From: an uncultured Collinsella sp.
GTDB taxonomy: Bacteria; Actinomycetota; Coriobacteriia; Coriobacteriales; Coriobacteriaceae
Reading direction: 5' to 3'
Length of the DNA: 64,000 nucleotides
Assembly: GCA_900762325.1 (NCBI GenBank)
Contig: CAAFGG010000048.1
Coordinates: forward strand, 34,780 to 98,779
The notes below the pieces were generated by a model, which was given only the letters and a program-made list of their open reading frames with translations, did not search any database and was not told the DNA's origin. Positions 15,897 through 25,790 of the stretch are shown here, one piece after another. The translations under genes and the position numbers were made by a program. The stretch's first letter is position 1. Each line of letters starts with the position of its first letter.

Positions 15897-16712
15897 TTAG
15901 CTGTGGCGGTACTCGGCGATGATGAAGTCGATGTCGGTTTGAAGGGTATCCAAATTTGCCAGGCGCTCTTTGTCGGCAGGGCGCGTGCGGTAGTAGTACG
16001 GCGTCATCTGGAACACCGCCTCGATGTCGGCCTGGGTCTGGAGCGTTATGTTCGCAGACACCCGCTGCGTTCCTACTAACTCGAGCTCGGTAGTCTTCGG
16101 CAGCTTCTCGTCATTGAGATATGGCGTGTCGTAGAGCACCTCTTTGAGGCCAAACAGATGCCGAGCACCCGGCACCACGGTATAGAGCGAGCCCTCTGGC
16201 GCCAGCACGCGGGCAAATTCGCGCTCGTTAAAGGGGGCAAAGAGCTCGGTCACCATATCGAAGGCGCCATCGGCCACGGGGATAGCCTTCATGTTGGCCA
16301 CGAAGTAGGTCGCATCGCCGCGCTTGGCGGCCAGGCGCACCATCTCTTTGCCCAGGTCGAAACCGTAAGCATCTACGCCCGGCACCGCACCCATGGCGCT
16401 GGTGTAGTAGCCCTCGCCACAGCAAATATCGAGCAACGTCATGGGGCAGTTCGTTGACGCGGCACGACCAGACACCCGCTCGCGCACCAGCTCGACCATC
16501 GCATCGCGCAACGGCGCATAGTAACCGCGGTTCAGAAAGTCGCGACGGCTGCGTGCCTGCGACTTGGGATCGCCCATGGAGTCACCGCTCTTGGACGAGC
16601 GCAGCAGATAGAGATAGCCCTCGCGCGCACGGTCAAATCGGTGTCCGCCCGCGCATGCAGCACCGCGCTCGTCGTCCACCAACGGTTCATGGCAAACGGG
16701 ACACAACAACAT
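15897..16712 (-). CDS. RlmA-like 23S rRNA (guanine-N1) methyltransferase
   Basis: 271 aa. The N-terminal zinc-binding module reads CPVCHEPLVDDERGAACAGGH (C-x2-C ... C-x3-H). Next comes FDRAREGYLYLL, the family's DPKSQARSRRDFLNRGYYAPL helix and the SAM loop LLDICCGEGYYTSAMG. FAPFNEREFARVLAPEGSLY is the motif IV region. The family methylates N1 of G745 or G748 in helix 35 of 23S rRNA; RlmA(I) and RlmA(II) types cannot be told apart here. RlmA(II) enzymes affect tylosin sensitivity (family knowledge). AAGGAG precedes the start by 6 bases. Confidence 0.85.
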   Translation of the reverse strand: MLLCPVCHEPLVDDERGAACAGGHRFDRAREGYLYLLRSSKSGDSMGDPKSQARSRRDFLNRGYYAPLRDAMVELVRERVSGRAASTNCPMTLLDICCGEGYYTSAMGAVPGVDAYGFDLGKEMVRLAAKRGDATYFVANMKAIPVADGAFDMVTELFAPFNEREFARVLAPEGSLYTVVPGARHLFGLKEVLYDTPYLNDEKLPKTTELELVGTQRVSANITLQTQADIEAVFQMTPYYYRTRPADKERLANLDTLQTDIDFIIAEYRHS

Positions 16713-16903
16713 GGCAACTCCTTAGCGCGAACAACACAACGCCCACCATTGTCGCACGCCTTCCCCACCTAGTCATAGAAGAGACAAGGAGTGTCCCCAG
16801 CTGCCGGCAGAAAAGGAACGTCCCTAAGTGCCGGCTGGCTGCATTAGGAGTATCATCGTCTGCGCAAATAAGCACGAAAGAGCATATTAGAGATTGAGAG
16901 CGT

Positions 16904-18286
16904 ATGGCAGACACCGCATCTAAGCACATTGACATGACCACCGGCTCGCTATGGCGCAATATTCCCCTGTTCGCCTTCCCCGTGGCCGCCACGAGCATCT
17001 TGGAGCAGCTGTCGAACCTCATCGCCACGGTCATCATCGGTAACTTCTCGGGCGACCAGGGAACCCTCGCCATGGCGGCGGTCGGCTCCAATGTTCCGCT
17101 TACCAGTCTTATGCTCAACCTTTTTATTGGCATGTCGCTTGGCTCCAACGTGGTCATCGCCAACGCTATCGGCCGCAACGATCAGAACATGGTCAAACGC
17201 GCCGTCCATACCTCGATTTTAATGGCGCTCGTGGGCTTTGTCGTCATCGCACTGGGCGAGATCTTTGCCGAGCCCATGCTCGCTGCGCTCAACGTGCCTG
17301 CCGAGACCATGCCGCTCGCTTCGCTCTACCTGCGCGTCTTTTTGCTCAGCATGCCCTCGATCTTGCTCTACAACTTTGAGGCCGCGATCTTCCGCTCCGT
17401 CGGCATCACCCGCATGCCGCTGCAGGCACTTGCCGTGTCCACCGTCCTCAACATTGGCCTGGACCTCATCTTTGTCCCCGTACTCCACTGGGGCGTCGCG
17501 GGCGTCGCCATCGCCACCGCCATCGCCTACACCGTCAGCGCCGCTACGCTCTTTATCCGCCTGCTCAAGACCGACTCCGTCGTCCGCGTCACCCCACGCG
17601 ACTTAGGCTTAGACCCCGTCGCCCTCAAGCGCATCGTCAAGATCGGCCTGCCCGCCGGCATCCAAAGCGCTGTCTTTGCCGTCGCCAACATCATCATCCA
17701 GTCCGCCATCAACAGCTTGGGCACCGAGGTCATGGCGGCATCGAGCGCTGCCATGAGCCTGGAGTACGTGTGCTACAACCTGCTCAACAGCTTTAGCCAG
17801 GCCTGCACCACCTTTGTGGGACAAAACCACGGTGCCCGCCAAATCGACCGCTGCACCAAGACGCTCAAGGTCTGCCTGGTCGAAGGCGGTATCGTCGCGC
17901 TCACCACCATCGTCATCATCGTAGGCTTGGGACGCGAAATCCTGGCGCTGTTCAACAGCGACCCCAACATCGTCTCGATCGGCTATATCCGCGTGTGCTC
18001 GATCTTCCCTGCCTACGCCTTTAGCATGTTCTACGAAAACATGTCAGGCTACCTGCGCGGCTTTGGCATCTCGCTCACGCCCGCCCTCATCACCATGATC
18101 TGCGTCTGCGGCATCCGCTTCTATTGGGTGTTCTGCGTGTTCCCGCACTTCCGCACCTTTGCGAACATCATGATGGTCTACCCCATCAGCCTGGGCACCA
18201 CGGCGTTCTTTATGGTCGTGGCGGTACTACTCTGCCACCCGGCACGCACCTATCGCGCCACCCAAGCCAAAGCGACAGCCCGCTAA
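16904..18286 (+). CDS. MATE-family efflux transporter
   Basis: 460 aa with twelve predicted membrane spans in two six-helix halves. The opening GSLWRNIPLFAFPVAATSILEQL, the GTLAMAAVGSNVPLTSLMLNLFIGMSLGSNVVIANAIGR segment and FSQACTTFVGQNHGAR in the second half are MATE hallmarks. It should export cationic drugs or metabolites using a Na+ or H+ gradient. A GAGATTGAGAG stretch precedes the start. The 190-base gap upstream contains degenerate GTCCC/GCCGGC repeats at 16780-16840 and no gene. Substrate unknown. Confidence 0.92.
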   Translation: MADTASKHIDMTTGSLWRNIPLFAFPVAATSILEQLSNLIATVIIGNFSGDQGTLAMAAVGSNVPLTSLMLNLFIGMSLGSNVVIANAIGRNDQNMVKRAVHTSILMALVGFVVIALGEIFAEPMLAALNVPAETMPLASLYLRVFLLSMPSILLYNFEAAIFRSVGITRMPLQALAVSTVLNIGLDLIFVPVLHWGVAGVAIATAIAYTVSAATLFIRLLKTDSVVRVTPRDLGLDPVALKRIVKIGLPAGIQSAVFAVANIIIQSAINSLGTEVMAASSAAMSLEYVCYNLLNSFSQACTTFVGQNHGARQIDRCTKTLKVCLVEGGIVALTTIVIIVGLGREILALFNSDPNIVSIGYIRVCSIFPAYAFSMFYENMSGYLRGFGISLTPALITMICVCGIRFYWVFCVFPHFRTFANIMMVYPISLGTTAFFMVVAVLLCHPARTYRATQAKATAR

Positions 18287-18313
18287 ATACTGCACTCAAC
18301 GCCACGTCAGTCA

Positions 18314-19180
18314 TTAATTGACAATATGCGAGCTCATATAGTCGATAAAGCGCCTCGTGGCGATGGGCATGGTATCCCAGCTACGCCAGGCTGCCACTAC
18401 GTCGCGCGAGGGGGCGTGCACGATGGGACGTACGCGAATATCGGCCCGCATGCCCTCAACGGTACGACGGTAGAGCATGCTCACGCCTAGGCCCTCCTCC
18501 ACCATCGCCATAATGGTGTAGTCGTCGGTGACCTCGCTCGTCACGTGCGGCGACAGGCCATGCGCCGCGAATGCATCGAGCACCAGGCTCTGTTCGCCCT
18601 CATCCAGAAGCACAAACGGCTCGGAAGCCAGGTCGGCGAGCGTCACCTTTTCCTTTGCCGTCAGCGGATGCGTGGCCGGCAGCAATGCCACCAACTCGTC
18701 GTGATAGACCACGCGCTTCTCGAGCCCAGCGGTAAATCCGCGCGCCGTAAAGCAAAAGTCAACCACGCCATCGTGCACCCACTGGGCGTTGCGCGTGTAA
18801 TCGCCCTGCTTGAGGGTAAAGTGCACGCCCGGGTGCAGAGCCCCAAAGTCGCGAATCACGCGCGGCAGCACGGTACGACTCACGTTGGTGAACGTCGCAA
18901 TGCGAATATCAGTCGAAGAGAGCCCCAGCAGCTCCTGGCGCTTGCCCTCAAGCTCGGCCTCGGCAGTTACGATTTGGCGCAGATACGGCAGGTACTGTTT
19001 GCCGTCGCGCGTAAGCGACACACCCTGCTTGCCGCGCTCGATAAGCGTGGTACCCAGCTCGCGCTCGAGCGCCTTGACGGCCTGGCTCACCGCACTTTGC
19101 GTATAGCCTAGCTCGTCGGCCGCGCCCTTAAGACTGCCGCGATCGACCACCATACACACAATCTGATACCGCGATGCCAT
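18314..19180 (-). CDS. LysR-family transcriptional regulator
   Basis: 288 aa. The N-terminal winged HTH (YQIVCMVVDRGSLKGAADELGYTQSAVSQAVKALERELG, about residues 4-42) is typical of LysR. The rest is a periplasmic-binding-like effector domain (about 90-285) with ATFTNVSRTVLPRVIRDF and LSPHVTSEVTDDYTIMAMVEEGLGVSML. It is divergent from a DMT transporter gene across a 159-base gap, the usual arrangement for a LysR regulator and its target. An unusual run of eight C (G on minus) near 19190 overlaps the probable ribosome site. Confidence 0.92.
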   Translation of the reverse strand: MASRYQIVCMVVDRGSLKGAADELGYTQSAVSQAVKALERELGTTLIERGKQGVSLTRDGKQYLPYLRQIVTAEAELEGKRQELLGLSSTDIRIATFTNVSRTVLPRVIRDFGALHPGVHFTLKQGDYTRNAQWVHDGVVDFCFTARGFTAGLEKRVVYHDELVALLPATHPLTAKEKVTLADLASEPFVLLDEGEQSLVLDAFAAHGLSPHVTSEVTDDYTIMAMVEEGLGVSMLYRRTVEGMRADIRVRPIVHAPSRDVVAAWRSWDTMPIATRRFIDYMSSHIVN

Positions 19181-19339
19181 CGTGCCCCCCCCATCGATGT
19201 AACCGTAAAACGTTTTGCCGGGGCTTTTTCTTCCGACATTAGCATTTCTTAATCATACTGAAGATACATTCGCTTTACTACATCCAAATCTGGGAGCAGA
19301 ATCCTTTTTACGAAACCGTTCTGTAACAAAAGGAGTCCC

Positions 19340-20242
19340 ATGGATCGCAAAAAAGCAATCGCGCTCTCATTTTCCGTTCCCGTCGCATGGGGCTTTTCGT
19401 ACCCCCTCATGAAGATCGGCATGGACAGCATGAACGCCACGAGCATCGTTGCGCTGCGCTGCATCATCGCCTTTGTGGCCTGCCTGTTGCTCTTCCACAA
19501 GCACGCGTTGCGCATCAACCGCGACCTTATGGTCCGTGTCGCCATCATCGGCGCCATTATGGCAACCGAGCTCACCTGCATGTGCCTGGGCTCCAGCCTC
19601 ACCTCCGCCTCCACCGCCGGCTTTTTGCAGAGCCTGACGGTCGTGATTGTGCCGTTTGCCAACGCGGCCCTGCTGCGCCGCGTCCCCGAGCGCAAAGTGC
19701 TCATCGGCACGGCTATCGTCACCTGCGGCATGCTGCTGCTCTCGGGCGCCGACTTCACCAGCCTGAACCCGGGCGCGCTCATCATGCTGCTCTCCGCCTT
19801 TGTCTATGCCGGTCATATCATTGTGGCGAAGCGCTTTGTCGAAGAAGTCGATCCGCTGTCCCTGGGCGTTTGGCAGCTGGGCTTTGGCGGCCTGTTCTCG
19901 GGCATTGCCGCATGCGTCTTTGGCGGTTTCGCACTTCCCAGCACGCCCAGCGAGGTCGTGGTCGTCGTCGCACTCGCACTCATCTGCTCTGCTTATGGCT
20001 TTATCACCCAAACGCTCGTGCAGCCCCACGTGCCCGCCGAGACCACCGGCTTCGCTTTCTCGCTCGAGCCAGTCTGCTCCGCCGTCTTCTCGTTCTTCCT
20101 GGTCGGCGAGGTTCTGAGCCCCATCGCCTTCTTTGGCGCCGCCCTCATCCTCACCGGCGTCATGGTGGCAACCGTCGAGCTTCCGCGGCTTCGCGCACAT
20201 GGACAGGCTCGCATGGCAGGAGCGCCCGAGCGCGTCTCGTAG
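19340..20242 (+). CDS. DMT-superfamily (EamA) transporter
   Basis: 300 aa with ten predicted spans formed by two EamA repeats. The first repeat starts KAIALSFSVPVAWGFSYPLMKIGMD and the second LNPGALIMLLSAFVYAGHIIVAKRFVEEVD. PHVPAETTGFAFSLEPVCSAVFSFFLVGEVLSP is the characteristic late segment. Members export amino acids, nucleotides or drugs. AAAGGAG sits 5 bases before the start. Likely controlled by the divergent LysR gene (inference from position). Confidence 0.88.
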   Translation: MDRKKAIALSFSVPVAWGFSYPLMKIGMDSMNATSIVALRCIIAFVACLLLFHKHALRINRDLMVRVAIIGAIMATELTCMCLGSSLTSASTAGFLQSLTVVIVPFANAALLRRVPERKVLIGTAIVTCGMLLLSGADFTSLNPGALIMLLSAFVYAGHIIVAKRFVEEVDPLSLGVWQLGFGGLFSGIAACVFGGFALPSTPSEVVVVVALALICSAYGFITQTLVQPHVPAETTGFAFSLEPVCSAVFSFFLVGEVLSPIAFFGAALILTGVMVATVELPRLRAHGQARMAGAPERVS

Positions 20243-20330
20243 ACCCCACTCTTTATGCAGCCGCGGCATAAAGGCAACCGGTGCGCCTTTACAATAGATG
20301 CCAACAGAGCATCTGCCATAAAGGAGCCCC

Positions 20331-21056
20331 ATGGACACCGCAACTCGCGACCGCAACATAGCAACTTGGCTGGGCGATGCGCCGCAGCCGGTACGTGACA
20401 CTACGAACCAGCTGCTCGAGCGCATCGCCCTTTTGCGTGCCGAGCAGACCATCTACCCGGCACAAGACGACATCCTCAATGCCCTCGCCTACACGCCGGC
20501 CGACCAGGTCAAGGTTGTCATCTTGGGTCAAGACCCCTATCACGGACCCAACCAGGCCATGGGGCTGTCGTTCTCGGTCCCCGCGACGCAAACCAAGTTG
20601 CCGCCGAGCCTGCGCAACATCTACAAGGAACTCAATGCCGATTTGGGCTACCCCATTCCCGCCACAGGAGATCTAACGCCATGGGCACAACAGGGCGTCC
20701 TGCTTCTCAACACTACGCTCACCGTGCGCGAGCATGCCGCGAACTCGCACGCCAAGCTGGGCTGGAGCACGCTCACCGACTACGTTATCGAACGCTGCTG
20801 CCAGCTGCCCCAGCCGGTAGTCTTTTTGGCATGGGGCCGCTTTGCCCAGCAGATGGTCGAAGGTAAGCTCGTCGCAACTGGTGCGGGCAAGGCAACCGAC
20901 AAGTTCTGCCTGGCCTCCACGCACCCCTCGCCGCTTTCGGCCAACCGTGCCACAGCAGAACTCCCCGCTTTTATGGGGTCGCGCCCCTTCTCCGCTGCCA
21001 ATCGGCTACTCGAACAGCACGGCTCGACCCCCGTCAACTGGACTTGCCTCGACTAA
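20331..21056 (+). CDS. ung: Uracil-DNA glycosylase, family 1
   Basis: 241 aa. The catalytic water-activating loop is VVILGQDPYHGPNQAMGLSFSVP (motif A, with the essential Asp). The minor-groove loop is ASTHPSPLSANR (expected His). The uracil-recognition strand is LLNTTLTVREHAANSHAKLGW. All family 1 residues appear intact. It removes uracil from DNA to start base-excision repair. AAAGGAG precedes the ATG by 5 bases. A hairpin terminator follows and is shared with the convergent SDR gene. Confidence 0.97.
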   Translation: MDTATRDRNIATWLGDAPQPVRDTTNQLLERIALLRAEQTIYPAQDDILNALAYTPADQVKVVILGQDPYHGPNQAMGLSFSVPATQTKLPPSLRNIYKELNADLGYPIPATGDLTPWAQQGVLLLNTTLTVREHAANSHAKLGWSTLTDYVIERCCQLPQPVVFLAWGRFAQQMVEGKLVATGAGKATDKFCLASTHPSPLSANRATAELPAFMGSRPFSAANRLLEQHGSTPVNWTCLD

Positions 21057-21071
21057 CAATCGATATACCAA

Positions 21072-21105
21072 AAACGCGCCCGACGGCATTCCATCGGGCG
21101 CGTTT
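21072..21105. terminator. Bidirectional terminator between ung and the SDR gene
   Basis: A 12-bp perfect stem (AAACGCGCCCGA with its complement) and a 10-base loop, with A-run and T-run flanks, separate the two convergent genes. Confidence 0.9.
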
Positions 21106-21106
21106 C

Positions 21107-21787
21107 CTATTCGGGCCAAATAAATTGCGTGCGGCCGGCCTCGCCGCCATCGATCAACAGGCTCTGCCCGGTCATAAACCGGTTGGTCACGCCCACAAAG
21201 TAGATCCACTCGGCGATCTCTTGGGCAGTGGCCCAGCGCTTAAGCGGCGTGAGCTCCATAATCTGGCTCCACAGGTGTTCGTCTTCCATCACGCAACGGT
21301 TGAGCGGCGTGATAACGCCACCCGGGTCCACACTGTTGGCGATGGCCTGCGGCGCCAGACGGTTTGCAAGGTTCTTGGTGTAGGCGATAACGCCGCCCTT
21401 GCTGGCGGCATAGGCGGGAAACTCCGATCCCGTATGTCCACTCGCCGACCCCACATTGACCACGGATTTGATAGCCGGTGCCGGCTTGGCGACAAGCCCC
21501 TCCCCCACAAAAGCGTAGCGCTCGGTCACGTTAATGGTGCCATACAGGTTGGCGGCGATGTCGTCGGCGGAATCCTGCGTACCGGCAACGTTCACGATTA
21601 CCTGGGGTTCAAGATCGTCTGGAAACGAGTCCGGCTCGCGGACATCAACGATCAAATGGCGGTAGCGCTCGTGTTCGATCGCCGCCGGCAGCAGATCAAA
21701 GCCCACGACCTCGTGGCCCTCGTCCAAAAAGCGCTGTACGCACGCGGCTCCGATACCGCCCGAAGCGCCCGTGATCAAAACCCGCAT
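21107..21787 (-). CDS. Short-chain dehydrogenase/reductase
   Basis: 226 aa classical SDR. TGASGGIGAACV is the cofactor-binding glycine motif, NVAGTQD replaces the usual NNAG, the catalytic set is S in NVGSASGHTG and YAASKG (YxxxK), and DPGGVITPL matches the PG motif. ITGQSLLIDGG-type C-terminus (FMTGQSLLIDGGEAG). Substrate unknown; relatives reduce small hydroxy or keto compounds. It follows the queuosine-precursor transporter gene by 9 bases and is probably in its operon. Confidence 0.9.
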   Translation of the reverse strand: MRVLITGASGGIGAACVQRFLDEGHEVVGFDLLPAAIEHERYRHLIVDVREPDSFPDDLEPQVIVNVAGTQDSADDIAANLYGTINVTERYAFVGEGLVAKPAPAIKSVVNVGSASGHTGSEFPAYAASKGGVIAYTKNLANRLAPQAIANSVDPGGVITPLNRCVMEDEHLWSQIMELTPLKRWATAQEIAEWIYFVGVTNRFMTGQSLLIDGGEAGRTQFIWPE

Positions 21788-21796
21788 ACTTGCTCC

Positions 21797-22519
21797 TTAG
21801 GCGGTTGCATGGCGCTCGAGGTACTCCGAGCCCACATTCTCGCGCTCCCAGCCGCGCACGACCTTGTAGCCCACGGGGCTCAGGAAGACCTCGCACAGCA
21901 GCTCGGCGACAGCGCCGGTCAGCGAGCACATAAGGACCTGCACCCAGGTCCAACCAAAGAACGTGTGACTCACCACAATGGCAAAGACCAGGTTGTCGAT
22001 AAACTGGCCAACACCCGTAGACACATAGGAGCGGAAGGCGAAGCTCGCAAAGTTATTCTTTTTGAGCATACGGCCGAGCGACTGGTTGAGCGTGGAATTA
22101 ACCACGGCAGAAACGAGCATTGCCAGCGAAGAGCCCAGCACCACGTACCAGGTGCCGCCGATGGTGGCGTTAAGGGCGGTGTTGACCTCGATCATGCCGG
22201 TGTCGTAGTAGGCGCCCCACATACCGGGCGTGAGCGAGCATGCCCAAAAGCACAGGCTCACGGCCAGGTTGACCAGCAGCGCGAGGATAGAGATTTTGAT
22301 GGATGCCTTGGCACCAAAGCGCTTGCAGATCATGTCCTGGCACAAAAAAGAAACCCAGCTCACCACAAAGCCGCAATCGAGTGCCAGATACGGCAAGCTG
22401 ATAAGCTCTTTGTTGGCCAGCAGGTTCATCATGATGACGCTCACGAAAAACAGCGAAACCGTTGCCGCGGGAATGCTCCGCAACAGGACTTTATAGTCCT
22501 CCATGACCTTCTTGATCAT
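21797..22519 (-). CDS. VUT-family queuosine precursor transporter (YhhQ-like)
   Basis: 240 aa with six or seven hydrophobic spans. The family core is visible: VSVIMMNLLANKELISLP, CGFVVSWVSFLCQDMICKRFGAKAS, the NSTLNQSLGRML segment, YVSTGVGQFIDNLVFAIVVSHTFFGW, and the late VAELLCEVFLSPVGYKVVRGWER. The family (COG1738) imports queuine, preQ0 or preQ1 for tRNA queuosine. The leader holds a probable preQ1-I riboswitch overlapping the ribosome site, which supports this assignment independently. Confidence 0.88.
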   Translation of the reverse strand: MIKKVMEDYKVLLRSIPAATVSLFFVSVIMMNLLANKELISLPYLALDCGFVVSWVSFLCQDMICKRFGAKASIKISILALLVNLAVSLCFWACSLTPGMWGAYYDTGMIEVNTALNATIGGTWYVVLGSSLAMLVSAVVNSTLNQSLGRMLKKNNFASFAFRSYVSTGVGQFIDNLVFAIVVSHTFFGWTWVQVLMCSLTGAVAELLCEVFLSPVGYKVVRGWERENVGSEYLERHATA

Positions 22520-22525
22520 TATGTA

Positions 22526-22575
22526 CTCCTTTGGTTTTAGGTTTAACGAGCAGGATATCGGACCCGAACTGCTCG
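22526..22575 (-). promoter_or_regulatory. Probable preQ1-I riboswitch
   Basis: On the minus strand a 7-bp stem (CGAGCAG at 22575-22569 with CTGCTCG at 22553-22547) closes a 15-base loop that starts UUC and contains GGGU then C. The A-rich tail (UUAAAC, CUAAAACCAA) contains ACC at 22535-22533, able to pair with GGU in the loop. The tail runs straight into the AAAGGAG ribosome site. This is the layout of the class I preQ1 riboswitch: H-type pseudoknot, specificity C after the loop strand, translation control. Ligand binding would hide the ribosome site and reduce transporter synthesis. Confidence 0.65.
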
Positions 22576-22638
22576 GACGCCCCGGTCTTGAGACGACGGT
22601 GGGTATGATAGCCGCTCACACGGCATCAGGCAAGCAAA

Positions 22639-22670
22639 CGGCGCGGCAGCCCCGCAGGCCCACCGCGCCG
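22639..22670 (-). terminator. GC-rich hairpin after prfC
   Basis: CGGCGCGG and CCGCGCCG form a perfect 8-bp stem just beyond the prfC stop codon. No clear T-run follows, so termination is only possible. Confidence 0.4.
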
Positions 22671-22675
22671 ATGCG

Positions 22676-24289
<1,614 letters not shown>

Positions 24290-24443
24290 GCGGATCCTTT
24301 CTTGCATTGAGTGCATTACGTCGTTGTAACCGCACTATTGTAGCCGCGAAATGCTGCAGCAGGGCACCTATCAGGACAAATTCATCAGTTGGGGCCTGGG
24401 TAGCCGGCCCAATCCGTATTTGCCTCTTGCATAACTGTGCATA

Positions 24444-24477
24444 GTGTATATATACTGTGATTACCGGTTATATACAC
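24444..24477. promoter_or_regulatory. Inverted-repeat operator upstream of the YtrA-type regulator gene
   Basis: GTGTATATA and TATATACAC, exact complements separated by 16 bases, lie 27 bases before the GntR-family start codon. The position and AT-rich dyad suit autoregulation by the encoded protein, as known for YtrA-type regulators. Confidence 0.65.
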
Positions 24478-24504
24478 GTGTAGCCCAACAGCTAAGGAGC
24501 CGCT

Positions 24505-24885
24505 GTGGACATCATCCTATCCAATTCGAGCGACAAGCCCATCTACGAGCAGATAACCTCGCAAGTCAAAGTTCAGATCTTATCGGGCACGCTCGCTGCG
24601 GGAGCCAAACTCCCCAGCATCCGTGCACTCGCGAGCGATCTTGGCGTGAGCGTCATCACCACAAAGCGCGCCTACGCCGACCTGGAGCAGCTCGGGTTTA
24701 TCTGCACCGTGCAGGGCAAGGGCTGTTTTGTCGCCGAGGGCAACCAGGAGCTCTTGCGCGAAAACCAGCTCTGCCATATCGAAGAGCTGCTTACGAAAGC
24801 GGCGAGCCAAGCCGAAACCCTGGGTGTCACGCGCGACAAGCTGCACGAGATGCTCGACCTGGTAGCCCCCGAAACCATGCAGTAG
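24505..24885 (+). CDS. GntR-family regulator, YtrA subfamily
   Basis: 126 aa: a GntR winged HTH (KPIYEQITSQVKVQILSGTLAAGAKLPSIRALASDLGVSVITTKRAYADLEQLGFICTVQGKGCFV, about residues 11-77) plus a short helical tail of about 45 residues. The short tail without an effector domain defines the YtrA subfamily. These usually repress an ABC exporter operon induced by cell-envelope antibiotics. The two ABC genes follow directly. AAGGAG precedes the start by 6 bases. Confidence 0.9.
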   Translation: MDIILSNSSDKPIYEQITSQVKVQILSGTLAAGAKLPSIRALASDLGVSVITTKRAYADLEQLGFICTVQGKGCFVAEGNQELLRENQLCHIEELLTKAASQAETLGVTRDKLHEMLDLVAPETMQ

Positions 24886-24908
24886 CCATCTGCAAGAAAG
24901 GCTATACC

Positions 24909-25790
24909 ATGCAATATTTGCTAGAAATCAAAGGTGCATCGCGCCATGTGAGCGATCGCTTTTCGCTGCGCGACGTCACGCTTGCCGTGGAGCCTGGCCA
25001 GATCGTCGGCTTTGTAGGCGCAAACGGTGCCGGCAAAACAACGACGATTCGCGCCGCGCTCGGGCTTATAAAGCTCGATGCCGGTGAGGTGCACCTGTTT
25101 GGGCAGCGCTGTGGCGCCGACGCGCCCGATGGGTCGCAACGCCATCTACGCTCCCGCGTCGGTCTTGTCCTGGACACGTGCCCCTTCCCCTCCACGCTCA
25201 AGGTGGGCCAGGTCGAGTCGCTCGTAGGCCCGGCGTACCCCGCGTGGGAGCGCGAAACGTTCGCCGGATTCATCAACCGATTTGGCCTCGATCCCAAGAC
25301 AAAGGTCAAGGACCTCTCCCGCGGCATGGGCATGAAACTGCAGCTTGCCTGTGCACTCAGCCACAATGCCAAGCTGCTCGTTTTGGACGAAGCCACCGCG
25401 GGCCTCGATCCCATGGCACGCGAGGAACTGCTTGATGAGCTGCTTGCCTTTGTCGCCGACGGCCAGCACAGCGTGCTGCTCTCGAGCCACATTACGTCCG
25501 ACCTCGATCGCACCGCTGATCGCGTCATCTGCATCGATAATGGCGCGATTATTTTTGACCTGCCGCGCGAGGACATTACCGACCGCGCCGGCATCGCCCA
25601 CTGTACCCAAGCACAGGCTGCCGAGCTTATGACTTGCGTCGAAGGCGCCCGTGCCGTCCACCACGCCTATAGCGTGGACGTGCTCGTGCCCAACCGTCGC
25701 GAAACGCTCGAGGCCTTTCCCGAGATTCCCTGCGACCGGGCAACCATTGATGACTATCTTCGCCTCATGCTGAAAGGGGCTTCGAAATGA
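24909..25790 (+). CDS. ABC transporter ATP-binding protein (exporter, YtrB-like)
   Basis: 293 aa. Walker A GANGAGKTTT, the Q-loop region LDTCPFPST, signature LSRGMGMKLQLACAL (a variant of LSGGQ), Walker B LLVLDEATAGLDPMAREEL and the H-loop SSHITSDLD are present. The C-terminal 70 residues are typical of drug or lantibiotic exporters. The ATG at 24909 follows AAAGG; it begins 23 bases after the regulator gene. It overlaps the permease gene by 4 bases (ATGA), showing translational coupling. Confidence 0.92.
   Translation: MQYLLEIKGASRHVSDRFSLRDVTLAVEPGQIVGFVGANGAGKTTTIRAALGLIKLDAGEVHLFGQRCGADAPDGSQRHLRSRVGLVLDTCPFPSTLKVGQVESLVGPAYPAWERETFAGFINRFGLDPKTKVKDLSRGMGMKLQLACALSHNAKLLVLDEATAGLDPMAREELLDELLAFVADGQHSVLLSSHITSDLDRTADRVICIDNGAIIFDLPREDITDRAGIAHCTQAQAAELMTCVEGARAVHHAYSVDVLVPNRRETLEAFPEIPCDRATIDDYLRLMLKGASK

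Noticed and set aside
21044..22540. A 498-codon plus-strand open frame and similar long frames opposite prfC (22721-24310), the EF-G-like gene and the surface protein
   Set aside because: They lie antisense to well-supported genes. Their composition is rich in Arg, His, Ala and Gly, as expected of complement frames in GC-rich DNA, and no ribosome site or family motif was seen.
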